63,314 nucleotides of DNA from an uncultured Flavobacteriales bacterium. GTDB lineage: Bacteria; Bacteroidota; Bacteroidia; Flavobacteriales; UBA7312. Every line of letters starts with the position of its first letter. Within the stretch, counting starts at the first letter, position 1. The notes under the pieces are model-generated. The model was given only the letters and a program-made list of their open reading frames with translations, was not told where the DNA came from and did no database searches. Both the position numbers and the translations under genes were made by a program. The stretch spans positions 1 to 63,314 of the forward strand of contig CAJWWC010000006.1 in NCBI GenBank assembly GCA_913048435.1. The letters are read 5' to 3'. This document shows positions 54,397-62,139 of this stretch, in pieces.

Positions 54397-54902
54397 TTAA
54401 AAGAATAATAATAACAGGTGGTCCAAGCAGTGGTAAGACAAGTATTATCAATGCTTTGAAAAATAAAGGATATAGCTGTTTTGATGAAGTATCACGTGAA
54501 ATCATTAAAGAAATGAATATCAAAACAGCATTTAAAAATATTGATTTTGAAGAAACAGTTTTTAGAAAGAGAAAAAGAGATTTTTTAAATGCTAAGTCAG
54601 GTTTGAATTTCTATGACAGAAGCATGCTTGATAATATAGCATATCTTAAAAAAAATAAGCACAAAATACCCACTTACTTCAAAACAGATTGCGAAAATCA
54701 TCGCTATTACCCTTTAGTATTTATTGCAACACCCTGGAAAGATATATATACTGTTGATGATGAAAGATTAGAAAGTTTTAATGATTCTATTCAAATTTTT
54801 GAAACTATAAAACAAGTCTACAAAGAAGCTAAATATAATCTAATAAAAATCCCTCAGTCAACCGTTAATGAACGAATAAGTTTTATTATCAATAAAATCT
54901 AA
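54393..54902 (+). CDS. P-loop ATP/GTP-binding protein (AAA_28 type)
   Basis: The product has 169 residues. Walker A is G-G-P-S-S-G-K-T-S near 8-16. A kinase-like D-R-S-M-L-D-N near 75-81 and the AAA_28 features F-D-E-V-S-R-E-I follow. AAA_28 proteins include NadR-like kinases and proteins of unknown role. Its start overlaps the ZIP transporter stop by 4 bp, so a metal- or nucleotide-related function together with that transporter is possible but unproven. Confidence 0.82.
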   Translation: MIKRIIITGGPSSGKTSIINALKNKGYSCFDEVSREIIKEMNIKTAFKNIDFEETVFRKRKRDFLNAKSGLNFYDRSMLDNIAYLKKNKHKIPTYFKTDCENHRYYPLVFIATPWKDIYTVDDERLESFNDSIQIFETIKQVYKEAKYNLIKIPQSTVNERISFIINKI

Positions 54903-54919
54903 TTCATATCTTCGTAAAA

Positions 54920-56824
54920 ATGTTGAGCCCACTAGAAATTCTAAAAAAATATTGGGGTTATGATTCTTTTCGAAGTAAACAGGAAGATACAATACATTCA
55001 ATTCTTGATGCAAAAGATACCTTAACTCTTCTACCGACAGGTGCAGGAAAGTCTATTTGCTACCAAGTTCCTGCACTAATGATGGAGGGTATTTGTGTTG
55101 TAATTACTCCATTAATTGCGCTTATGAACGACCAAGTAACAGCCCTTAAAGCTAAGAATATCCGCGCATTAGCAATTACCTCAGGAATGAGTTTTTCAGA
55201 ATTAGACATTGCTTTAGATAATTGTATCTATGGAAACTATAAATTTTTGTTTTTATCACCAGAAAGACTAGAAAGTAATATGGTTCAACAACGTCTAAAA
55301 AAGATGAATACAAACTTATTAGCAGTAGACGAAGCCCACTGTATTTCAGAGTGGGGTTATAACTTTAGACCATCTTATTTGAAGATTGCCGAAATACGTG
55401 AAATCATAACTACACCTATTATAGCCCTTACTGCTACTGCAACTCCATTAGTGGTAAAAGATATACAAGAAAAATTAAGATTTAATAACGAAAATGTTAT
55501 CAGTACAAGTTTTTACAGAGATGAATTATCCTATGTAGTACTAAAACAAGATGATAAAGACATTAAACTAATTCAGATCCTAAATAGAGTAAAAGGTACA
55601 TCTATAATTTATTGTAGGACTCGAAAAGAAACAAAACGAATTCATTATCTACTTTCAGAACATGGAATTACATCACACTATTATCATGCAGGCTTAGATG
55701 TTGTAGAAAGAGCATCAAAGCAAAAAAAATGGCAGCTGAATCATGTTAGAGTTATGGTAGCTACAAATTCTTTTGGTATGGGTATAGATAAAAATGAGGT
55801 ACGATTAGTTATCCACAACCACCTACCCTTCTCGTTAGAAGCCTATTTTCAAGAAGCTGGTAGAGCAGGAAGAGACAGAAAACTTGCATATTCCATACTT
55901 CTATACAACGATTTAGACATTCACAACCTAAAAAAACAAATAAATGAACATTTTCCTGAGATAGAAATTATAAGAAACGTATATCAACAAATTGCTAATT
56001 ATTTAGAAATAGCCATTGGCGACGGTAAAAATCAAGAATTTCCGTTTTACATCAACAAATTCTGTGAACATTATAATTTAAATCAACTTCAAACTTACAA
56101 TACTCTTAAGTTATTAGAAAGAGAAGATTATATCAAGCTGAGTGAAGCCATTCATCAACCCTCACGATTGTTTATCAAAGTTACTCATGCTGAATTGTAT
56201 CAATTCCAAATTGCTAATAAACAGTACGATATTTTACTCAAAATTTTATTGCGTTCCTACGGCTCTCTATTCGATAACTTCACTAAAATTCAAGAAAATA
56301 TTATTGCCAAAAGAGCTCAACTTTCTACTCAAGAAGTTAAAGGTTTTTTAACTAATATGAAAAAAATGGACATTTTAGATTATATCCCACATAACAGTAA
56401 TCCTAAACTGTTAATGCTTAAAAAAAGAGTAGATTCTAAATATATTAGTCTTTCTAAAGAAAAATTAGAAATTAGAAAAGCAAATGAAGAAGCTAAAGTA
56501 GCCTCAGTTATACAATATGCTAGTAATCAATATCAATGTAGAAGTCAAATTTTACAAAACTATTTTGGCGAGAAAGACAACAAAAGATGTGGCAAATGTG
56601 ATGTCTGTCTTGAAAGGAATAAATTAAAAATTAATGACCAAGAGTTTGAGGCTATCAGCTTAGCCATTCAAAACCTAATTAGTCAAAGTCCAATGCGTGT
56701 AGATGACATAATTATGGCAATTATTGAATTCAGAGAAGATAAAATGGTTAGCGTACTGCAATTCCTTAGGGATAATGAACAAATAGCTATGAATGACGAA
56801 CAAAAGCTATACTGGATTTACTAA
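54920..56824 (+). CDS. recQ: ATP-dependent DNA helicase RecQ
   Basis: This 3'-5' helicase of recombination and fork repair has 634 residues. Walker A is P-T-G-A-G-K-S near 39-45. Motif II is D-E-A-H with the aromatic loop W-G-Y-N-F-R-P-S-Y, and motif VI is Q-E-A-G-R-A-G-R-D. The zinc-binding cysteines (C-R-S-Q, then C-G-K-C-D-V-C) are near 534-560. The end is a winged-helix-like segment and no clear HRDC domain is seen. It is 17 bp after the AAA_28 gene. Confidence 0.96.
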   Translation: MLSPLEILKKYWGYDSFRSKQEDTIHSILDAKDTLTLLPTGAGKSICYQVPALMMEGICVVITPLIALMNDQVTALKAKNIRALAITSGMSFSELDIALDNCIYGNYKFLFLSPERLESNMVQQRLKKMNTNLLAVDEAHCISEWGYNFRPSYLKIAEIREIITTPIIALTATATPLVVKDIQEKLRFNNENVISTSFYRDELSYVVLKQDDKDIKLIQILNRVKGTSIIYCRTRKETKRIHYLLSEHGITSHYYHAGLDVVERASKQKKWQLNHVRVMVATNSFGMGIDKNEVRLVIHNHLPFSLEAYFQEAGRAGRDRKLAYSILLYNDLDIHNLKKQINEHFPEIEIIRNVYQQIANYLEIAIGDGKNQEFPFYINKFCEHYNLNQLQTYNTLKLLEREDYIKLSEAIHQPSRLFIKVTHAELYQFQIANKQYDILLKILLRSYGSLFDNFTKIQENIIAKRAQLSTQEVKGFLTNMKKMDILDYIPHNSNPKLLMLKKRVDSKYISLSKEKLEIRKANEEAKVASVIQYASNQYQCRSQILQNYFGEKDNKRCGKCDVCLERNKLKINDQEFEAISLAIQNLISQSPMRVDDIIMAIIEFREDKMVSVLQFLRDNEQIAMNDEQKLYWIY

Positions 56825-56844
56825 AAAGTGTAATTTAGTAACTT

Positions 56845-57783
56845 ATGAGTCCACAAATGAGAATAGTCTTTATGGGTACACCCGATTTTGCTTCTGCATC
56901 ACTCAAGAGTTTGGTAGAAAACAATTTTAATGTAGTCGGTGTAATAACAGCTCCAGACAGACCTGCAGGTAGAGGTCAAAAAATTAAATATTCTTCAGTA
57001 AAAGCATATGCCTTGGAACAAGATTTAAAAATTCTTCAACCTGAGAAACTTAAAAACACCTCTTTTATTTCAGATTTAGAAAACTTTAGGGCCGATTTAT
57101 TTGTAGTTGTAGCATTTAGGATGTTACCCAAAGTCGTATGGGCTATGCCATCTAAAGGCACTATCAATTTGCATGCATCATTATTGCCAAATTATAGAGG
57201 TGCTGCACCTATAAATTGGGCTGTTATCCATGGTGAAAAAGAAACAGGTGTTACTACTTTCTTCATTGAAGAAAATATTGATTCTGGTAATATCATTTTT
57301 CAAAAAAAGATAAATATTTATGAAGATGATACTGCTGGCATTATTCATGACAAACTAATGTATATTGGTAGTGAATTGGTGTGTAAAACCATTAACGCTA
57401 TAGAAAATAATCATGCGCCAAATGTACCGCAAATTAATGAGACAGTCTCACAGGCACCCAAAATATTTAAAGCTGATTGTAAAGTATTATGGTCCGAAAA
57501 TGCTATTGATATTCACAATAAAATTAGAGGATTATCGCCATATCCTACAGCTTGGACAAAAATAAATAAAGATAAAACCTTAAAACTTTTTAAATCGACT
57601 TATGAAAACACCAATCATAATTTAGAAATTGGAAAGGTGGTTATAAGTAACAATAAAGAATTAAAAGTTGCTGCTAATGATGGATTTGTTCATATTCACG
57701 AATTACAACTATCGGGAAAAAAACGAATGAAAACAGCAGATTTTCTTCGTGGATATAATTTTGAAGATATCATTTTACAATAA
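56845..57783 (+). CDS. fmt: Methionyl-tRNA formyltransferase
   Basis: The enzyme adds the formyl group to initiator Met-tRNA, the counterpart of the deformylase at 2316. The product has 312 residues. M-G-T-P-D-F-A at the start, the folate and catalytic region L-H-A-S-L-L-P-N-Y-R-G-A-A-P-I-N near 115, and G-V-T-T-F near 138 are intact. An ATG at 56857 (M-R-I-V-F-M-G-T) is an equally good start. It overlaps the trmH gene by one base (TAATG). Confidence 0.97.
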   Translation: MSPQMRIVFMGTPDFASASLKSLVENNFNVVGVITAPDRPAGRGQKIKYSSVKAYALEQDLKILQPEKLKNTSFISDLENFRADLFVVVAFRMLPKVVWAMPSKGTINLHASLLPNYRGAAPINWAVIHGEKETGVTTFFIEENIDSGNIIFQKKINIYEDDTAGIIHDKLMYIGSELVCKTINAIENNHAPNVPQINETVSQAPKIFKADCKVLWSENAIDIHNKIRGLSPYPTAWTKINKDKTLKLFKSTYENTNHNLEIGKVVISNNKELKVAANDGFVHIHELQLSGKKRMKTADFLRGYNFEDIILQ

Positions 57784-58457
57784 TGGAAGCACTGGTTGAC
57801 CACTTTTTAAAAATTATAACTGATGAACGAAAAGCACTCTTTGAAGAGCTTGTTCAAAAACGAACAAAATACCTTACCGTTGTATTAGAAAATATCTACC
57901 AACCCTTAAATGCAAGTGCTGTACTACGTTCCTGTGATTGCTTTGGCATACAAGATATTCACGTCATTGAAAATTATAACGAATTCAAACCTAATAGAGA
58001 AGTAACAATGGGAGCTTCTAACTGGCTAACAATCAATCATTACGATAAAAATGATAACAATACGCTAGATTGTATTCATTCATTGAAAAATAAAGGCTTT
58101 AGAATAGTAGCAACAAGTCCACACAACTCACAAAAAGACCTTGTCAATTTTGACCTATCAAAAGGTAAAACAGCTTTATTTTTTGGAACTGAGGTAGAAG
58201 GTCTTAGTGATTTAGTTCTTAAAAACGCTGACGAACATTTGCACATTCCTATGTATGGATTCACTGAAAGTTTTAATTTGTCTGTATCTGCAGCAGTATG
58301 TCTTTATGAAATGCGAATGAAAATGGAAAAAGAAAATATTAAATGGCAAATGACAGAAGATGAAAAAAATCAAGTTCTACTGGATTGGCTTCACTACAGC
58401 ATTGACCGATCCGAAATTGTAGAAGAAGATTTCCTAAAGAATCGTTTAGGGTGCTAA
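57783..58457 (+). CDS. TrmH-family tRNA/rRNA 2'-O-ribose methyltransferase (SpoU type)
   Basis: The product has 224 residues. SPOUT knot motifs are N-A-S-A-V-L-R-S-C-D near 43, F-F-G-T-E-V-E-G-L-S near 137 and I-P-M-Y-G-F-T-E-S-F-N-L-S-V near 160. The third is the SAM knot. It most likely methylates G18 of tRNAs (TrmH), though other RNA targets occur in the family. It converges with pdxH, and the two coding ends overlap by 12 bp. Confidence 0.92.
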   Translation: MEALVDHFLKIITDERKALFEELVQKRTKYLTVVLENIYQPLNASAVLRSCDCFGIQDIHVIENYNEFKPNREVTMGASNWLTINHYDKNDNNTLDCIHSLKNKGFRIVATSPHNSQKDLVNFDLSKGKTALFFGTEVEGLSDLVLKNADEHLHIPMYGFTESFNLSVSAAVCLYEMRMKMEKENIKWQMTEDEKNQVLLDWLHYSIDRSEIVEEDFLKNRLGC

Positions 58458-59078
58458 GCGTCTAATCGTCCAATTTTCTCCTTCTTTGTTGTATAAAAAT
58501 CTATCGTGCAAACGACTAGCTCTACCTTGCCAAAATTCAATTTCGTTGGGCACAATGGAATAGCCACCCCAATTTTTTGGTCTAGGCACTTCATTAGGAT
58601 ATTTATTTTTAAACACTTGAATTTTGTTTTCAAGAAATTCTCTTGATTCTATCACTTGACTTTGTGGCGAGCACCAAGCTCCTATCCTACTTTCATAAGG
58701 ACGGCTATTGAAATAGTCATCAGATTTCTGTTCTGACAATCTACTAATTGAGCCATTGATTCTGACTTGGCGTTCCATATTTGGCCAAAAAAAATTCATA
58801 CATACATTAGGATTAACCTCAATCTCCTGCGACTTTCTACTAGCATAATTGGTAAAAAAACAAAATCCTTTTTCTGTGACACCTCTAAGTAACAAAACCC
58901 TTGAACTGGGAACACCATTACTATTGACAGTCGATAAAACAAAAGCATTAGCATCATTTGAAAAAGTAATAGCTTCAGATATCCAATGTTGGAATAATGT
59001 TATGGGTTCTTCCGTTAAATCTTTGGCATTCAACACGCTTTTCAGATAATCAGTTCTAAGTTCTTTAATGCTTTTCAT
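58446..59078 (-). CDS. pdxH: Pyridoxine/pyridoxamine 5'-phosphate oxidase
   Basis: This FMN enzyme makes pyridoxal phosphate, the cofactor of GlyA and the cysteine desulfurase in this window. The product has 210 residues. S-S-R-V-L-L-L-R-G near 58, F-F-T-N-Y-A-S-R-K near 73, the central W-P-N-M-E-R-Q-V-R, and the C-terminal W-x-I-R-R-L-A-P are family hallmarks. The ATG is 4 nt after a consensus -7 box, predicting a leaderless mRNA. Confidence 0.97.
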   Translation of the reverse strand: MKSIKELRTDYLKSVLNAKDLTEEPITLFQHWISEAITFSNDANAFVLSTVNSNGVPSSRVLLLRGVTEKGFCFFTNYASRKSQEIEVNPNVCMNFFWPNMERQVRINGSISRLSEQKSDDYFNSRPYESRIGAWCSPQSQVIESREFLENKIQVFKNKYPNEVPRPKNWGGYSIVPNEIEFWQGRASRLHDRFLYNKEGENWTIRRLAP

Positions 59079-59082
59079 AAAT

Positions 59083-59090
59083 CAAAATTA
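59083..59090 (-). promoter_or_regulatory. pdxH: -7 box (TAATTTTG) 4 nt before pdxH; leaderless candidate
   Basis: An exact consensus box on the minus strand ends 4 nt before the ATG at 59078. Only 2 bp separate it from the plus-strand ispH box. Confidence 0.6.
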
Positions 59091-59092
59091 CC

Positions 59093-59100
59093 TATTTTTG
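59093..59100 (+). promoter_or_regulatory. ispH: -7 box (TATTTTTG) for ispH
   Basis: An exact consensus box lies 20 nt before the ATG at 59121. It covers the GTG at 59100, which excludes that codon as the start. Confidence 0.55.
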
Positions 59101-59120
59101 TGAGTAATTATATTCATTTA

Positions 59121-60347
59121 ATGAAAAAATTCGAAGTACCAGATTTTTATCGTTCAAAGTTAATTGGAGCAATCAAAAACCAACGAAAAGAAATTGACCC
59201 TAAAAAAAGAGACTTCTCTCCCACAATTGTTGATTTTGGTCCTATTCAAATCCATCTTGCTCGTCACTTTGGCTTTTGCTATGGCGTAGAAAATGCTATC
59301 GAAATATCCTATAAAGCAATCGAAGAAAACCCTGGCAAGAATATTTATTTGCTTAGTCAAATGATACACAATCCTACTGTTAATGAAGACTTGCTTGCTA
59401 GAGGTTTAAAATTTATTATGGATACCCAAGGAAATCAATTAATAGAATGGGATAAAATCAAATCTGATGATGTAGTGATTACGCCTGCATTTGGTACAAC
59501 GATTGAAATACAAAAATTACTTGAGAAAAAGGATATCAAATTAGAAACTTATGACACAACTTGTCCATTTGTAACTCGTGTATGGAAAAAAGCTGAAAGT
59601 ATCGCTAGAAAAGATTATTCTATAATTATTCATGGAAAACATAACCACGAAGAGACTAAAGCTACTTTTTCTCACTCCAATCAAAACTCTCCTTCAATCA
59701 TTATAAAAAACCTAGACGAAGCCAAACTATTAGTTGATTTTATTGAAGAAAAAAGACCTGAAGCCGAATTTTATTCCACCTTTGAAGGAAAATACTCTAA
59801 GGGTTTTGACCTTAAAAAAGATTTAGAAAAGATAGGAGTGGTTAATCAAACAACTATGTTGGCTAGTGAAACTGAAGAGATTTCAAATTTCTTAAAGGAA
59901 TTCATTATTAAAAAGAGAGGTAATGATAATTATAAAGATTTTTTTGCTGACACTAGAGATACGCTTTGTTATGCTACTAACGAAAACCAAAAAGCTACCT
60001 ATGGTTTATTAGAAGTGCCAGCTGACTTGGCTATTGTTGTAGGTGGCTATAATAGTTCAAATACCTATCACCTTGTAGAGCTTTGTGAAAAAGTTTTGCC
60101 GACATTTTTTATAAAGTCTGAAGAGGAAATTATTTCTAAAGAAAAAATAAGGCATTTTAATTATGAAGATAAAAAAACATCCGTAACAGAAGGGTTTTTA
60201 CCCAATAAAGAAAAACTAAAAGTAATTTTAACATCAGGTGCTTCTTGCCCAGATTCGGTTGTTGACAGAGTTTTACAAAAATTATTATCCTATTTTGATA
60301 ACAAAATATCGGCTGAAGAAGCCCTAGCCAACATTAGTCAGCCATAG
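59121..60347 (+). CDS. ispH: 4-hydroxy-3-methylbut-2-enyl diphosphate reductase
   Basis: This Fe-S enzyme is the last step of the MEP isoprenoid pathway. The product has 408 residues from the ATG at 59121, the long form seen in Bacteroidota. The three iron-sulfur cysteines are in F-G-F-C-Y-G-V-E, T-C-P-F-V and S-G-A-S-C-P-D, and Y-N-S-S-N near 310 binds substrate. Its end overlaps the convergent cmk by 14 bp. Confidence 0.95.
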   Translation: MKKFEVPDFYRSKLIGAIKNQRKEIDPKKRDFSPTIVDFGPIQIHLARHFGFCYGVENAIEISYKAIEENPGKNIYLLSQMIHNPTVNEDLLARGLKFIMDTQGNQLIEWDKIKSDDVVITPAFGTTIEIQKLLEKKDIKLETYDTTCPFVTRVWKKAESIARKDYSIIIHGKHNHEETKATFSHSNQNSPSIIIKNLDEAKLLVDFIEEKRPEAEFYSTFEGKYSKGFDLKKDLEKIGVVNQTTMLASETEEISNFLKEFIIKKRGNDNYKDFFADTRDTLCYATNENQKATYGLLEVPADLAIVVGGYNSSNTYHLVELCEKVLPTFFIKSEEEIISKEKIRHFNYEDKKTSVTEGFLPNKEKLKVILTSGASCPDSVVDRVLQKLLSYFDNKISAEEALANISQP

Positions 60348-61017
60348 CTTTCTGACAATAACTTAGAGCTAAATTGAATTGTTCTTCAATGCTCAAATTT
60401 GTATTGTCTATTTGGATGGCATCATCCATTATTACCAAAGGATTTTCATCACGAGTACTATCCTCGTGATCTCTACTCTGCAAGTTCTTCATAATATCCT
60501 CAAGACTAGCGTCTTTAAGTTCTAATGACCTTCTTCTTGTACGTTCATTAACTGAGGCAGTAATGAATAGCTTTAATTCTGCATTTGGAAATACTACAGA
60601 ACCAATATCTCTACCGTCCATTACTACCCCTTTATTTTTACCTATTTCCTTTTGTATCGCAACCATTTTAAGGCGTACTTCTTTTAATTTACTAATCTTA
60701 CTCACATTTTCCGAAATCCATAAGCTACGAATTTCATTTTCCACATTGACACCATTTAAAAAAGTTTCAGAAACAGAACTTACATCATTATAATTGAAAG
60801 ATACATTTATATATTTTAAGGAATCTGTTAATGCTTTTTTATCAATAATACCATCTTTCATTATATCATTTTTCAAAGCATAAAGACAAACTGCTCTATA
60901 CATTGCACCTGTATCAACATAAGTGTATTTAAAGTGGTTGGAGAGCTGCTTAGCTAATGTACTTTTACCACATGAAGAATGACCATCAATAGCAATATTT
61001 ATTTTTTTTATTTTCAT
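60334..61017 (-). CDS. cmk: Cytidylate kinase
   Basis: The enzyme phosphorylates CMP and dCMP. The product has 227 residues. The P-loop G-H-S-S-C-G-K-S-T (a serine-cysteine variant) is near 12-20, followed by Y-V-D-T-G-A-M-Y-R-A-V and the nucleotide-binding M-D-G-R-D-I-G-S-V-V-F near 137. Its start overlaps the porQ stop by 4 bp, so it is translated together with a T9SS gene. Confidence 0.96.
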   Translation of the reverse strand: MKIKKINIAIDGHSSCGKSTLAKQLSNHFKYTYVDTGAMYRAVCLYALKNDIMKDGIIDKKALTDSLKYINVSFNYNDVSSVSETFLNGVNVENEIRSLWISENVSKISKLKEVRLKMVAIQKEIGKNKGVVMDGRDIGSVVFPNAELKLFITASVNERTRRRSLELKDASLEDIMKNLQSRDHEDSTRDENPLVIMDDAIQIDNTNLSIEEQFNLALSYCQKAMAD

Positions 61018-62030
61018 TTATAGAACTTAGAAAAATCTGTACTAAAGGAAAAATAATTTGGTGAACCGTGCAAGTGATAAGTTGATCTTCCGTAATTTAT
61101 TATATAGTTTGATATTTTTATACCTATACCCCATGAAAAACCCACCATACCTAAATATGAGTCTACTTTAAGTTCTTGCCTACGCTTTGGGTTATATCCC
61201 ATTCTTAACTGAATATGTTTACCAATACTTAGCTCACCACCAAAATTAATATGTCGAAAAAGCTTATTTGTAAAGTTAATTTTATCAAGACTTCCATTTT
61301 CATTAAGTCCATTGTTAACGCTCTCATGAACAGATGTTAAATTCCATTTCTGAATATTATTGTAATTCAATGACATAAGAAATGGCAAATGTTCTAAGCG
61401 CTTAGACAATCCAAAATCAAATTGAAATGGTAAATTTTCCTTAGTACTAGTATAGGTACTTATTTGTTTTCCATAGTTCCTTGCAAGAAAGGCCATCGAA
61501 AAGTTTTGATCATCTTTTTTATATGCTACAGCCAAGTCACTTGCAATTGCTATGGATTGATAATCATAAAGATCAGAAAATAATGTTTTAATAGTTGCTC
61601 CGACTGACCAACTTTCACTTATTTCTTTACCCAAACCAAAAGAAACTATTTTTTCATTTGCTACAAAAGAACCAAGTGATTGAGAAGTAAAATCAGTTTC
61701 CTCAAATTCGCCGTAGCCAATTGATTTTACAGAAATACCAATTGTACCAAAGTCGCTAAAAGGAAGAGCATATGCAACAGAAACAAAGTTGATATCAGAG
61801 AAATAATCAACAAAATTTAATGACAACTGCTTTTCCATTTTTACATTTAACATTGCTGGATTAAAAATACCTGTCTCTATATCATTGGAATATAATGAGA
61901 CTGGTTCGTTTAAAACAGCATGGCGTGCTGAAAATGGTAAATCCAAAGCTGTATATGATGAAGAAGAGTTTTGAGCTTTTACTGTTGTAAAAAAAATAAC
62001 ACATGAAAAAATAAAACTAACAAATCTCAT
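61014..62030 (-). CDS. porQ: Type IX secretion system protein PorQ
   Basis: The product has 338 residues from the ATG at 62030. A signal peptide ending T-V-K-A-Q is followed by an outer-membrane beta-barrel of the PorV/PorQ (FadL-like) fold: L-D-L-P-F-S-A-R-H-A, N-P-A-M-L, and repeated G-x-x-V/F strands to the C-terminal aromatic Y-F-S-F-S. PorQ belongs to the attachment complex that links T9SS cargo to the surface. The pairing with cmk is known from other Bacteroidota. A near-consensus -7 box sits 4 nt before the ATG. Confidence 0.85.
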   Translation of the reverse strand: MRFVSFIFSCVIFFTTVKAQNSSSSYTALDLPFSARHAVLNEPVSLYSNDIETGIFNPAMLNVKMEKQLSLNFVDYFSDINFVSVAYALPFSDFGTIGISVKSIGYGEFEETDFTSQSLGSFVANEKIVSFGLGKEISESWSVGATIKTLFSDLYDYQSIAIASDLAVAYKKDDQNFSMAFLARNYGKQISTYTSTKENLPFQFDFGLSKRLEHLPFLMSLNYNNIQKWNLTSVHESVNNGLNENGSLDKINFTNKLFRHINFGGELSIGKHIQLRMGYNPKRRQELKVDSYLGMVGFSWGIGIKISNYIINYGRSTYHLHGSPNYFSFSTDFSKFYK

Positions 62031-62034
62031 TTTA

Positions 62035-62042
62035 CAAATTAA
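62035..62042 (-). promoter_or_regulatory. porQ: Near-consensus -7 box (TTAATTTG) 4 nt before porQ
   Basis: The box has one mismatch at its second base and exactly 4 nt separate it from the ATG at 62030, so it is a further leaderless candidate. It also argues against the upstream ATG at 62045. Confidence 0.35.
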
Positions 62043-62139
62043 CAAATGTTTTTAGACCAAAACGAGTATTTTGAAATACATTTCATGTAAGATAAGTAAA
62101 ATTATGCCAGCACTTTAAATCATTTGTTTTAAATATATA

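Noticed and set aside
62043-62139. Gap between porQ and lon as a possible small gene or terminator
   Set aside because: It is AT-rich, with no open frame, no G-C hairpin with a T run, and no tRNA-like fold.
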